Source of the DNA: Polaribacter filamentus
Lineage (GTDB): Bacteria > Bacteroidota > Bacteroidia > Flavobacteriales > Flavobacteriaceae
DNA length: 64,000 bases
Direction of reading: 5' to 3'
Assembly: GCF_002943715.1 (NCBI RefSeq)
Contig: NZ_MQUA01000004.1
Location: 248,001 to 312,000 of the forward strand
Positions within the stretch are counted from its first letter, which is position 1. Each line of letters starts with the position of its first letter. Both the position numbers and the translations under genes were made by a program. Below the pieces are notes generated by a model. It did not search any database. It saw nothing but the letters and a program-made list of their open reading frames with translations, and had not been told where the DNA came from. This document shows positions 1-8,545 of this stretch, piece after piece.

Positions 1-2
1 TG

Positions 3-464
3 CATTTATTTTTAGATAAAGGCCATGATTATTTAGACTTAATTTATCAAGATTTAGTAGCCACAAATACGGCTAATCAAACTTTAATAGGAGGTACTTT
101 AACGTGGTTTCAATTTAACAATCAATTTTCGAATTTAATTGGTAAAATAAATTACATTCCTAGAGCAGGTTCTGGGCAAACGTTAGAGTATATAAATAGT
201 TTTGAAAGCAGTATAAATCCAATAGCGTACTTTCCAAGTTGCGATCTTATTTCTTCAAATAACGATGTGTTTGATAAAATTAAAGAGAATAATAAATGGA
301 TATTTAGTACAACACTTATTGGTTCTAATTGTTCTGAAGTAGTCCTTGGCAGCGAAGCTATTTGGAATTGGGAAATTACACAAGGAATAGATGGCATATT
401 TACTGATAAATCTCAAGAGTTGGTAACGTTTTTAACCGAAAAAGGACTACATAATAATGAATAA
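3..464 (+). CDS. Glycerophosphodiester phosphodiesterase-like protein, C-terminal part (5' end outside window)
   Basis: The open frame enters from the left edge with no start codon and ends in TAA at 464. The visible 153 residues contain NWEITQGIDGIFTDKSQEL, which resembles the last barrel strand of GDPD enzymes (G-[VI]-D-G-[IV]-[FI]-T-D). That family hydrolyses glycerophosphodiesters to glycerol-3-phosphate and an alcohol. The catalytic N-terminal half is not in the window, so activity cannot be judged. The stop overlaps the next start by 8 bp, which suggests translational coupling with the PI-PLC/GDPD-like lipoprotein downstream and one operon with the phosphatase after it. Family is likely; substrate is unknown. 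Confidence 0.65.
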   Translation, partial: HLFLDKGHDYLDLIYQDLVATNTANQTLIGGTLTWFQFNNQFSNLIGKINYIPRAGSGQTLEYINSFESSINPIAYFPSCDLISSNNDVFDKIKENNKWIFSTTLIGSNCSEVVLGSEAIWNWEITQGIDGIFTDKSQELVTFLTEKGLHNNE

Positions 465-1281
465 AATATTTAAAATTTTATCTTTTTTCTTTCTGATCTT
501 AATCAGTTGTTCAAAAAATGATACTCACATTATAATTCAAGGCCATGCACATAATGATTATGAACATAAACGTTCTCTATTTGATGCATTAGAAAATGGA
601 TTTATTTCTGTAGAAGCTGATGTTCATTTGATAAACAATCAGCTATATGTATCTCACTTTAAGCCTTCTGTTATAGATAGTACAAAAACACTTGAAAATT
701 TATACCTAAAACCCCTTAGTAATATTGTTTCTAAAAATAATGGTAGCGTCTATAAAAATTATGATGGTTTTTTTTACTTGATGATTGATGTGAAAACCGA
801 AGCAGATTCTTCTTATGTAATACTAAAAAATATTTTAAATAAATATGAAGAAATTATTTCTAAAGTTAATAATGAGCAAAAAGAAACAAATAAGCCTATT
901 AAGATAGTTATCACTGGTCATAAAGGGAGACCTTATAATCAAATTCTTGAAGAAAAATCAACTTTAATGTCTATCGATGGCAGGTTTAAAGAATTAGATA
1001 AAAATATTTCTTATGAATTAATGCCTTACATAAGTGAAAATTATAAACATTATTTTTCTTACAAAGGAGATGGAGAACCTTCGTCAAAAGATATAAAAAC
1101 AGTGTCTGAAATGGTAAGTAAAACGCATCAAGAAGGCAAAAAGTTGAGGTTTTGGGCATCACCAGACAAAGAGAAAGTATGGCGTTTTTTACTCGATAAT
1201 AAAGTAGATTTAGTTAATGTAGATAGTCTTCAAAAATTCAATAAATATATAACCAAAAGAAAAAATGATAATTTAAAGTAA
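457..1281 (+). CDS. PI-PLC/GDPD superfamily lipoprotein
   Basis: The 274-residue protein starts with a lipoprotein signal peptide (lipobox near LILISC, Cys18), so it should be anchored in the periplasm or on the surface. Just after it comes GHAHNDYEHKRSLFDAL, a hallmark of the PI-PLC-like phosphodiesterase / GDPD superfamily in Bacteroidota; its histidine is the expected first catalytic residue. SVEADVHLINNQLYVSH provides the E-x-D metal-binding pair and the second histidine. It overlaps the preceding GDPD-like gene by 8 bp and is followed 36 bp later by an alkaline phosphatase. I infer a set that strips phosphate from glycerophosphodiesters or similar compounds. Exact substrate is not evident. 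Confidence 0.75.
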   Translation: MNKIFKILSFFFLILISCSKNDTHIIIQGHAHNDYEHKRSLFDALENGFISVEADVHLINNQLYVSHFKPSVIDSTKTLENLYLKPLSNIVSKNNGSVYKNYDGFFYLMIDVKTEADSSYVILKNILNKYEEIISKVNNEQKETNKPIKIVITGHKGRPYNQILEEKSTLMSIDGRFKELDKNISYELMPYISENYKHYFSYKGDGEPSSKDIKTVSEMVSKTHQEGKKLRFWASPDKEKVWRFLLDNKVDLVNVDSLQKFNKYITKRKNDNLK

Positions 1282-1317
1282 TTAAAACTTTCATTTTTTT
1301 AATCAATTTATTTACAA

Positions 1318-2442
1318 ATGCATACAAAAGCCAAATTCCTAATTTGTTTAATTTTCTGCATATTATTTTTTAATGGTTGTAAACCAAAAGCTAAAGAAAA
1401 TGCACAAAAAAAATCTCATGTTAAAAATGTAATACTTTTAATAGGCGATGGCATGGGAGTATCACAAATATCTACAGCTTTTTATTTCAATGATGGCATT
1501 TCAAATTTTAAAAGATTTAATAATATTGGTTTTATTAGAACTTCGTCAGCGTCCCATTTAATTACAGATTCTGCTGCCGGTGCTACCGCTTTTTCAACGG
1601 GTAAAAAAACATATAATGGTGCTATAGGAATGAACATAGATTCTCTTCCTCAAAAAAATATAGTTGAAGTGCTATCTAAAAAAAATCTAAATACAGGTCT
1701 AATCGCAACTTCTTCAATTACACATGCTACACCAGCTTCTTTTTTTGCACACGTAAAATCTAGAGAATTACCAGAAGATATTGCAACTTGGTTACCAATT
1801 TCAGATATAGATTATTTTGCCGCTGGTGGTTTGAAATATTTTAATAAAAGAAAAGATAGTATAGATTATTTGAAAAGAATGAGAGACAATGGTTTTATTA
1901 TTTCACTTGACTCCAAAGACCTCAAAGAAAATTTACAAGATAAGAAAAAATATGGTTTTTTATTAGCTGAAGATGGTATGCCCAAAATGTCTGAGGGTAG
2001 AGGTGATTTTTTAATCTCAGCAACAGATCAAGCACTTTCTTTACTATCTAATAAAAATAAAGGTTTTTTTCTAATGATTGAAGGTTCTCAGATTGATTGG
2101 GGTGGTCATAATAATGATGCAGATTATATTATTAATGAAGTAAAAGATTTTGATAATACCATTGGCAAAGTTTTAGATTTTGCTGAAAAAGATGGTAATA
2201 CGCTAGTGGTTATTGTTGCGGACCATGAAACAGGTGGTTTTACCTTAGCATCGTCACAAAAAAAAGACGAAAACAATAAATTAATTAATGATTACAATAA
2301 TATCAAACCATCTTTTTCTACAAAAGGTCATTCTGCCACTTTAATACCTGTATTTGCGTTTGGTCCAAAATCAGATAACTTTAGAGGTGTCTATGAAAAT
2401 TCAGAAATTTATGAAAAGATATTAAATTCCTTAAATAATTAG
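1318..2442 (+). CDS. Alkaline phosphatase (PhoA family), lipoprotein
   Basis: A phosphomonoesterase of 374 residues, shorter than E. coli PhoA but complete in its core. It starts with a lipoprotein signal (LFFNGC, Cys about 21). Family motifs in order: NVILLIGDGMG (metal-binding Asp), TDSAAGATAFSTGKKT with the nucleophilic serine in DSAAGATA, THATPASFFAH (metal ligand region), EGSQIDWGGHNND, VADHETGGFT (Asp-His ligands) and a final KGHSATLIPVFAFGP histidine. It should release inorganic phosphate from monoesters outside the cytoplasm. It forms a unit with the two upstream GDPD/PI-PLC-like genes, so diester cleavage followed by monoester cleavage is plausible. No Pho-type operator was recognised. 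Confidence 0.85.
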   Translation: MHTKAKFLICLIFCILFFNGCKPKAKENAQKKSHVKNVILLIGDGMGVSQISTAFYFNDGISNFKRFNNIGFIRTSSASHLITDSAAGATAFSTGKKTYNGAIGMNIDSLPQKNIVEVLSKKNLNTGLIATSSITHATPASFFAHVKSRELPEDIATWLPISDIDYFAAGGLKYFNKRKDSIDYLKRMRDNGFIISLDSKDLKENLQDKKKYGFLLAEDGMPKMSEGRGDFLISATDQALSLLSNKNKGFFLMIEGSQIDWGGHNNDADYIINEVKDFDNTIGKVLDFAEKDGNTLVVIVADHETGGFTLASSQKKDENNKLINDYNNIKPSFSTKGHSATLIPVFAFGPKSDNFRGVYENSEIYEKILNSLNN

Positions 2443-2451
2443 ATTTAATAA

Positions 2452-3484
2452 TTACATTGACTTTCTATCAATAAAATTAAAAGGTACTTTAAACTTTCCC
2501 TTTTCTTTTTTTACAATCAGTTTAGCAGCCATAACTCCCATTTTTTTAAAATTTGTTGAGATAACAGCTATTTCAAGTAACTCTTTTAAAGGTGTATCAT
2601 TATATGATATAACCCCAATTTCTTTTCCTAAAGCATATTTTTTTTCCGTATTTGTTTTATCAAATTTATTAAATCTGATTCTTCAATAGTAATAAATAAA
2701 TCACCTTTTTTAATATTATATCCTTATAAATCTCATTTAAAATTTCAAAGTCTAAATTGTTTTCTACACAAAACTTCCGAAAACCATTTAGAATTCTTTT
2801 AGGATAGGGGTATTGTAATTTTTCTGGATACACTAGAAATATTTTTTTATATTTTTTATTTTACTTTGTGCTTCAATTAATGCAAAATAAATATCATTTT
2901 CAAAATCTTGATATATTTCATTGTGTTCATCATTAATATTTAATAAATTATCAAGAATAATTAATTTTTTAAATGGTATTTTATTTATAACTTCATTTAT
3001 CGCTTTAGTTGAACTTGCATGAATTAAATCGTTAGTTTTAAAATGAGGCATAATTACATAATAATCATACCCCCCAAATTTTTTTTAAAATATTTAAAAA
3101 AATAGACTCTTCACAATGATAAATATGTAGATCTACATGATAATTTAAACCTAATTTTTTAATGAATGAGTCGTAAATTTTCATTTTATAGGAACTCATT
3201 TTATTTACTAAAAAAATAATATTTACCTTAGAAATTAATTCTGTCCTACAAATATAATTACCCTTTCCTCTAATAGAAACAATAACTTTCTTCTTCTTCA
3301 GTATATTATATGCCTTTTCAACAGTATCTCTTGATAAATAATATTCTTCACTTAAAGAGTTAATGGAAGGGATTTTATCATTAATATTAAAATTTCCATT
3401 TGAAATGTTATCTATAATTGAGTCAACTATTTGTTGGTACTTCGGTATTCGAGAATTTTCATCTACTGTAATAAAATTAAACAT
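2452..3484 (-). pseudogene. Decayed GntR-type regulator with LacI-like ligand-binding domain
   Basis: Reading leftwards from ATG at 3484, the first 139 residues carry a winged-helix GntR domain (IPKYQQIVDSIIDNI, PSINSLSEEYYLSRDTVEKA, then IRGKGNYIC). The frame then breaks. Continuations in other frames give GGYDYYVIMPHFKT (from about 3075), FLVYPEKLQYPYPKRILNGF (from about 2840), GDLFITIEESDLIN (about 2700) and ALGKEIGVISYNDTPLKELL to the stop at 2452. The last piece is typical of LacI-type sugar-binding domains. At least four single-base indels, in both directions and mostly in A/T runs, are needed to restore about 344 residues. Its position divergent to the rhamnose operon suggests it was the rhamnose-responsive regulator. 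Whether the N-terminal DNA-binding part is still made is unknown. Confidence 0.8.
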
Positions 3485-3605
3485 AAATTTTTATTAATCT
3501 TTAGATTAAAATAAAGTAACTTAAGGGCAAATTATGAAAATTTAACGAAAAAACAAGGATTATTACATTACAAATTCTGAAAATTATAATATAATTTATA
3601 ATTCC

Positions 3606-3635
3606 ACAGTACAGTGCAGTACAGTACAGGACAGG
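3606..3635. repeat. Six tandem 5-mers (ACAGT/GCAGT/ACAGG) abutting the rhamnose promoter
   Basis: Six head-to-tail pentamers occupy exactly 30 bp: ACAGT, ACAGT, GCAGT, ACAGT, ACAGG, ACAGG. The array ends 2 bp before a TACTTTTG -7 element and therefore spans where the -33 element and its spacer would lie. It could be an operator with half-turn spacing for the adjacent GntR-type regulator, or a length-variable promoter repeat. Neither role is shown by sequence alone. Confidence 0.75.
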
Positions 3636-3637
3636 AA

Positions 3638-3645
3638 TACTTTTG
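3638..3645 (+). promoter_or_regulatory. -7 promoter element (TACTTTTG) of the rhamnose operon
   Basis: TACTTTTG matches the Bacteroidota -7 consensus TAnnTTTG and lies 40 bp before the aldolase/dehydrogenase start. A consensus -33 TTTG is not present at 19-20 bp upstream, where the pentamer array sits instead, so activation may need a regulator. Confidence 0.55.
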
Positions 3646-3685
3646 TGTTCATATAAATTAGCTGTATAATACATTAATATACCAT

Positions 3686-5791
3686 ATGGACACTAAAATT
3701 AAGAAATTTAAATACGTAGATTATTTGTGGGACAAAAAAAGAGCAGATGCTTTAGGAGATGATCAAGTAGCTTTATTTTTATATCGTTCTAATATTTTAG
3801 GAGCAGATTTAAGAATTACCAATTATGGTGGTGGAAACACAAGCTGTAAAACCATAGAGAAAGACCCTTTAACAAATGAAGAAGTTGAGGTTATGTGGGT
3901 AAAAGGTTCTGGAGGAGATATTGGAACATTAGATAGATCAGGTATTGCAGGTTTATATACAAGTAGATTACGTGATTTAAAGAAAGTGTATAAAGGTTTA
4001 CATGATGAAGATAGGATGGTTGGTTTGTTCAATCATTGTATTTACGATTTAGATAGTAAAGCACCATCAATAGATACTCCTTTGCATGGTTTATTACCAT
4101 TTGCTCATATAGATCATTTACATCCAGATGCATTAATTGCAGTTGCTGCTGCAAAAGACAGTGAAAAAGTTACCAAAGAAATTTGGGGAGATACCATGGG
4201 TTGGGTTCCTTGGCAAAAACCAGGATTCGACTTAGGATTGCAATTAGAAAAGTGTCTAGAAGATAATCCAGGAATTAGAGGAATCGTTTTAGGTTCTCAT
4301 GGTTTATTTACTTGGGGAGATACTTCATATGAATGTTATATGAACAGTTTAGAAGTTATTGAAATGGCCTCTAATTATATCGAAGAAAAAATAAAGGAAA
4401 AAGATGTAGTTTTTGGAGGACAAAGATTAAAGAGTATACCAAAAGCAGCACGCTTAGACAAAGCAGCACAATTAATGCCTTTATTAAGAGGACTGTGTTC
4501 TTCTGAAAATAGAATGATTGGCCATTTTACAGACGATCCTATAGTTATGGAATACATTAATAGTTATGATCTAGAAAGATTGGCTCCAATGGGTACATCT
4601 TGTCCAGATCATTTCTTGAGAACAAAGATTCAGCCGTTAGTATTAACTTTAGAGAAGAACGAAGATCTAAATGATGCCGATGCTATCTTAAAAAAAATAG
4701 AGCCTGCTTTTGAAGCCTATAGAGCCGAATATGCAGATTACTACAATACTTGTAAAAAAGATAATAGTCCTGCAATGCGTGATGCAAACCCTGTAATAAT
4801 TATTTATCCAGGAGTCGGTATGTTTAGTTTTGCAAAAAACAAACAAACGACAAGAGTTGCTAGCGAGTTTTATATCAATGCAATTAATGTGATGAGAGGT
4901 GCTGAAGCAATAACCTCTTACACTTCCTTACCAAGGCAAGAAGCTTTTGATATAGAATACTGGTTATTAGAAGAGGCTAAATTATTACGTATGCCAAAAG
5001 AACAACCGTTATCAAGAAAGGTAGCTTTTATTACCGGTGCTGGCGGTGGTATTGGAAAAGCAATTGCTGATAAATTAGCGGCAGAAGGAGCAAATGTCGT
5101 ATTGACAGATATTAATGAGCAAAGTTTAATCGCAGCAAATGCAACATACAAAAGAGATGTATCTACCTATGCAATTTGCGATGTTACAGATACAGAATCT
5201 ATAGCAAATGCTTATAAAAAAGCGTGCACTGAATTTGGTGGTGTAGATATTGTGGTTCACAGTGCTGGTTTAGCAATATCAAAGCCGTTGGAAGACACTA
5301 CTGATAAAGATTGGAATATCTTACAAGATATTTTGGTAAAAGGTCAATTTGACCTCATAAAACAAGCCGTTGCTATTATGCGCAAACAAGGATTAGGAGG
5401 CGATTTTGTTCCAATTGCAAGTAAAAACGGATTGGTAGCCGGGCCAAATAATGTAGCCTATGGAACTGCAAAAGCAGCTCAACAACACATGTCGAGATTA
5501 TTAGCAGCAGAATTAGGAAAGGACAAAATAAGAGTGAATGTTGTAAATCCAGACGGTGTTATTGTTGGTAGTAAAATTTGGGAAGGAGCTTGGGCCGAAG
5601 GCAGAGCAAAGGCGAACGGAATAACAGTAGAAGAATTGCCAGCATTTTATGCAAAAAGAAATTTATTAAATGAAATTATTACACCAGATGATATTGCAAA
5701 TGGAGTATTTTCGTTAGTAGGAATTTTAAATAAGTCTACAGGAAATATTATAAATGTTGATGGCGGAATGGCAAATGCATTCGTTAGATAA
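3686..5791 (+). CDS. rhaD: Bifunctional rhamnulose-1-phosphate aldolase / short-chain (lactaldehyde) dehydrogenase
   Basis: A 701-residue fusion, the usual length for this family. Residues 1 to about 430 form a class II aldolase-like domain (NYGGGNTSCK, WVKGSGGDIGTL, HIDHLHPDALIAVAAA with metal-binding histidines, LGSHGLFTWG). Residues about 445-701 form a short-chain dehydrogenase with the nucleotide loop TGAGGGIGKA and the catalytic YGTAKAA (Tyr-x-x-x-Lys). In known relatives the aldolase splits L-rhamnulose-1-phosphate into DHAP and L-lactaldehyde, and the dehydrogenase part oxidises lactaldehyde to L-lactate with NAD+. It is the first gene of the cytoplasmic rhamnose pathway operon. A strong hairpin follows it, so downstream genes may be transcribed at a lower level. 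Confidence 0.92.
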   Translation: MDTKIKKFKYVDYLWDKKRADALGDDQVALFLYRSNILGADLRITNYGGGNTSCKTIEKDPLTNEEVEVMWVKGSGGDIGTLDRSGIAGLYTSRLRDLKKVYKGLHDEDRMVGLFNHCIYDLDSKAPSIDTPLHGLLPFAHIDHLHPDALIAVAAAKDSEKVTKEIWGDTMGWVPWQKPGFDLGLQLEKCLEDNPGIRGIVLGSHGLFTWGDTSYECYMNSLEVIEMASNYIEEKIKEKDVVFGGQRLKSIPKAARLDKAAQLMPLLRGLCSSENRMIGHFTDDPIVMEYINSYDLERLAPMGTSCPDHFLRTKIQPLVLTLEKNEDLNDADAILKKIEPAFEAYRAEYADYYNTCKKDNSPAMRDANPVIIIYPGVGMFSFAKNKQTTRVASEFYINAINVMRGAEAITSYTSLPRQEAFDIEYWLLEEAKLLRMPKEQPLSRKVAFITGAGGGIGKAIADKLAAEGANVVLTDINEQSLIAANATYKRDVSTYAICDVTDTESIANAYKKACTEFGGVDIVVHSAGLAISKPLEDTTDKDWNILQDILVKGQFDLIKQAVAIMRKQGLGGDFVPIASKNGLVAGPNNVAYGTAKAAQQHMSRLLAAELGKDKIRVNVVNPDGVIVGSKIWEGAWAEGRAKANGITVEELPAFYAKRNLLNEIITPDDIANGVFSLVGILNKSTGNIINVDGGMANAFVR

Positions 5792-5820
5792 CTAAAAAAC
5801 AGTAAATTATAAATAGAGTA

Positions 5821-5859
5821 AAAGCTTTTATAAATTTAGTATTTATAAAAGCTTTTTTT
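5821..5859 (+). terminator. Strong hairpin with U-tract between rhaD and rhaI
   Basis: A perfect 15-bp inverted repeat (AAAGCTTTTATAAAT, 5-nt loop TTAGT, then its complement) runs into T7. It has the form of an intrinsic terminator although it sits inside an apparent operon, 30 bp after the aldolase stop and 18 bp before the isomerase. Partial termination, RNA processing or a separate downstream promoter are possible. Confidence 0.75.
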
Positions 5860-5876
5860 GATAAGAAGCAGAAAGT

Positions 5877-7157
5877 ATGAAAATACAAAAAGAACAAATC
5901 TTAGATTACAATACTAAAGGTTTGCAGAATCACAATGAAAACTTTGATTTTTTAACTAATAAATTGTCTAAAAACGGTCATAAAGTTGAAGAAATTATAT
6001 CAAAATTATCAGAGTTTCAAGTAGCAATTCCAAGTTGGGCATTAGGTGCTGGTGGAACTCGTTTTGGACGTTTTTCTTTTTATGGCGAACCTTCAAGGCT
6101 AGAACAAAAATTAGAAGATGTTGGCGTTCTACACGCATTAACAAAAACTGCAGGAGCTGTTTCTTTACACATTCCTTGGGATATTCCTCAAGATTATGCA
6201 GCCGTAAAACAACAAGCTGATGCTTTAAACATAAAGTTTGATTCAGTAAATTCAAACACGTTTCAAGATCAAAAAAACGCAAAAGAAAGTTACAAATATG
6301 GTTCTTTAAGCAATACAAGTCAAGCAGTTCGGGAGCAAGCAATTGCTCATAATTTAGACGTAATTAACATTGGAAATAAATTAGGTTCTAAAAGTTTAAC
6401 GGTTTGGTTGGCTGATGGATCTTGTTTTCCTGGACAAAATAATTTTCAAACTGCTTTTCAAAATACCCAGGATAGTTTAAAAGACATCTATAAAGGATTA
6501 CCAGATGATTGGAAAATGTTAATTGAATACAAACCGTATGAGCCAAATTTTTACAGCACAGTTATCCAAGATTGGGGTGCTTCTTTAATGTTGGCAAACG
6601 GTTGTGGAGAAAAAGCTTTTACTTTGGTTGATTTAGGACATCATTTACCAAATTCTAATATAGAACAAATTGTTTCTATTCTACAATTAAAAGGGAAACT
6701 AGGTGGTTTTCACTTTAATGATAGTAAATATGGAGATGATGATTTAACGGTTGGAAGCATTAAACCGTATGCATTATTCTTAATTTTTAACGAATTGGTA
6801 TATGGAATGGAAAACAACCCGCAAAACCCAGATTTAGCTTGGATGATAGATGCTAGTCATAATGTAAAAGATCCTTTAGAAGATTTAATTCAATCTTTAG
6901 AAGCCATTCAAGAAGCATTTGCAAAAGCATTATTAATTGATCAAGACGAATTAAAAGCAGCGCAATTAGACAATGATGTTGTAAAATGTCAAGAGATTTT
7001 GCAAGGTGCTTACAGAACAGATGTGCGTCCTTTAATAGAAAGAGCTCGTTTAAATTCTGGTGGCGTTATTAGTCCAATAAACGCATACAGATCTTTAGAT
7101 GTTAGAAATCAATTGATAAAAGAAAGAGGTAGAAACACCGTAGCAACAGGTTTATAA
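5877..7157 (+). CDS. rhaI: L-rhamnose isomerase, TIM-barrel sugar isomerase type
   Basis: The 426-residue protein resembles the L-rhamnose isomerases of the RhaI subtype rather than E. coli RhaA. Visible features are SWALGAGGTRFGRF near residue 55, AVSLHIPWDIPQDY, FDSVNSNTFQDQ, IEYKPYEPNFYSTVI with a metal-binding glutamate, LVDLGHHLPNSNIEQIV, LGGFHFNDSKYGDDDL and MIDASHNVKDPLEDLI. These His/Asp/Glu residues match a two-metal xylose-isomerase-like active site. It should interconvert L-rhamnose and L-rhamnulose in the cytoplasm. The kinase starts 8 bp downstream, supporting one pathway. A related TIM-barrel sugar isomerase with another substrate is possible but unlikely here. Confidence 0.88.
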   Translation: MKIQKEQILDYNTKGLQNHNENFDFLTNKLSKNGHKVEEIISKLSEFQVAIPSWALGAGGTRFGRFSFYGEPSRLEQKLEDVGVLHALTKTAGAVSLHIPWDIPQDYAAVKQQADALNIKFDSVNSNTFQDQKNAKESYKYGSLSNTSQAVREQAIAHNLDVINIGNKLGSKSLTVWLADGSCFPGQNNFQTAFQNTQDSLKDIYKGLPDDWKMLIEYKPYEPNFYSTVIQDWGASLMLANGCGEKAFTLVDLGHHLPNSNIEQIVSILQLKGKLGGFHFNDSKYGDDDLTVGSIKPYALFLIFNELVYGMENNPQNPDLAWMIDASHNVKDPLEDLIQSLEAIQEAFAKALLIDQDELKAAQLDNDVVKCQEILQGAYRTDVRPLIERARLNSGGVISPINAYRSLDVRNQLIKERGRNTVATGL

Positions 7158-7165
7158 TATTTAGA

Positions 7166-8539
7166 ATGAAACAAAAAGTTACCGCAGTTTTTGATATCGG
7201 AAAAACCAATAAAAAGTTTTTTTTGTTTAATGAAGATTTTAAACAAGTTCATAAAGAATACATAGAATTTGATGAAATTGTAGATGAAGATGGTTTTCCT
7301 ACAGAAAATTTGCCAGCATTACAAAAATGGTTAAAAGAAGTTTTTAGTCTGATTTTAAAGGCCGAAAAATTTGATATAGAAGCAATTAATTTTTCAACGT
7401 ATGGAGCTAGTTTTGTTCATATTGATGAAAATGGGGATCCTTTAACACCGTTATACAATTATATTAAACCGATAGATCAGAAATTAATAGACGATTTCTT
7501 TGCAAAATATGGTCCAAAAGAAGAATTTTTGAAGCAAACAGGATGCTCAGATTTAAGCATGCTAAATTCAGGAATTCAATTGTATTGGTTAAAATATAGA
7601 AAGCCAGAAATCTTTAAAAAAATTAAATACTCTTTACATCTTCCGCAATATTTAAGTTATGTTTTTACAGGCATTCCTTTAAGTGAATATACGAGTATTG
7701 GTTGCCATACAGCTTTGTGGAATTATGATAAAAAAGATTATCATGACTGGGTTTATGCAGAGAATTTACATAAAATTTTGCCTCCAATTGTTTCTACGGA
7801 AACCAGTATAAACATGAATTATAATGGCAAACGCATTAAAATAGGAGTAGGAATTCATGATAGTTCTGCCGCACTTTTGCCGTATGTAAGAAGTATCAAT
7901 AAAAATTTTGCATTAGTTTCTACAGGTACTTGGAGCATTGTTTTTAATCCGTTTACTAAAAAACCAATTGCTGAGAATACGGAAGATGTAAACACTATTA
8001 ATTACATGCGTATTAATGGTAAACCAGTAAAAGCAACCCGTTTATTTTTAGGAAATGAATACAAAATTCAGGTTAAAAAATTAGACGAACATTTTGGGGT
8101 TTCAGGCGATTTTCATAGAAATGTGTCTTTTGATTATGATGTATTTTTCGAAATTATGAAAGATTTTCAACCATGTTTTAAATGGGAAAGTATCAAGGTA
8201 TCTAACATGCCTAAAAAGACAAAAATTACCTATAATAAGTTTGAGCATGCGTATCATCAATTAATGATAGAACTAGTAACATTACAACTAGAAAGCATTA
8301 AAAAATGTATTGGTACAGATGCCATAAAAAGATTATATATTGATGGTGGTTTTAGTAATAATGATTTATATATTAAATTATTATCACACTATTTTAGAGG
8401 TATGAAATTACGAACTACGGATGCCTCTTTAGGGTCTGCACTTGGCGCTGCAATTTCAATTTCTGATAAAAAATTAAATTCAAAATTCTTAAAAGAAAAT
8501 TATTCACTTAAAAAACATGTTCCTTTTATAATAAAATAA
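7166..8539 (+). CDS. FGGY-family carbohydrate kinase (rhamnulokinase role)
   Basis: A 457-residue FGGY kinase. The first phosphate loop is AVFDIGKTNKKFFLF at residues 8-22. NFSTYGASFVHID and IGVGIHDSSAALLPY follow, and the second phosphate and adenosine motifs are STGTWSIVFNPF and YIDGGFSNNDLYIKLL. The general base Asp is expected in GIHDSSA. The best inference from the operon is phosphorylation of L-rhamnulose to L-rhamnulose-1-phosphate, the aldolase substrate. It sits 8 bp after the isomerase and 6 bp before the lactate dehydrogenase. Sequence alone does not exclude fuculose or xylulose as substrate. Confidence 0.85.
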   Translation: MKQKVTAVFDIGKTNKKFFLFNEDFKQVHKEYIEFDEIVDEDGFPTENLPALQKWLKEVFSLILKAEKFDIEAINFSTYGASFVHIDENGDPLTPLYNYIKPIDQKLIDDFFAKYGPKEEFLKQTGCSDLSMLNSGIQLYWLKYRKPEIFKKIKYSLHLPQYLSYVFTGIPLSEYTSIGCHTALWNYDKKDYHDWVYAENLHKILPPIVSTETSINMNYNGKRIKIGVGIHDSSAALLPYVRSINKNFALVSTGTWSIVFNPFTKKPIAENTEDVNTINYMRINGKPVKATRLFLGNEYKIQVKKLDEHFGVSGDFHRNVSFDYDVFFEIMKDFQPCFKWESIKVSNMPKKTKITYNKFEHAYHQLMIELVTLQLESIKKCIGTDAIKRLYIDGGFSNNDLYIKLLSHYFRGMKLRTTDASLGSALGAAISISDKKLNSKFLKENYSLKKHVPFIIK

Positions 8540-8545
8540 TTAGCT

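Noticed and set aside
3606..3635. Short direct repeats as a CRISPR array
   Set aside because: The units are 5 bp with no spacers, and no cas genes are present.
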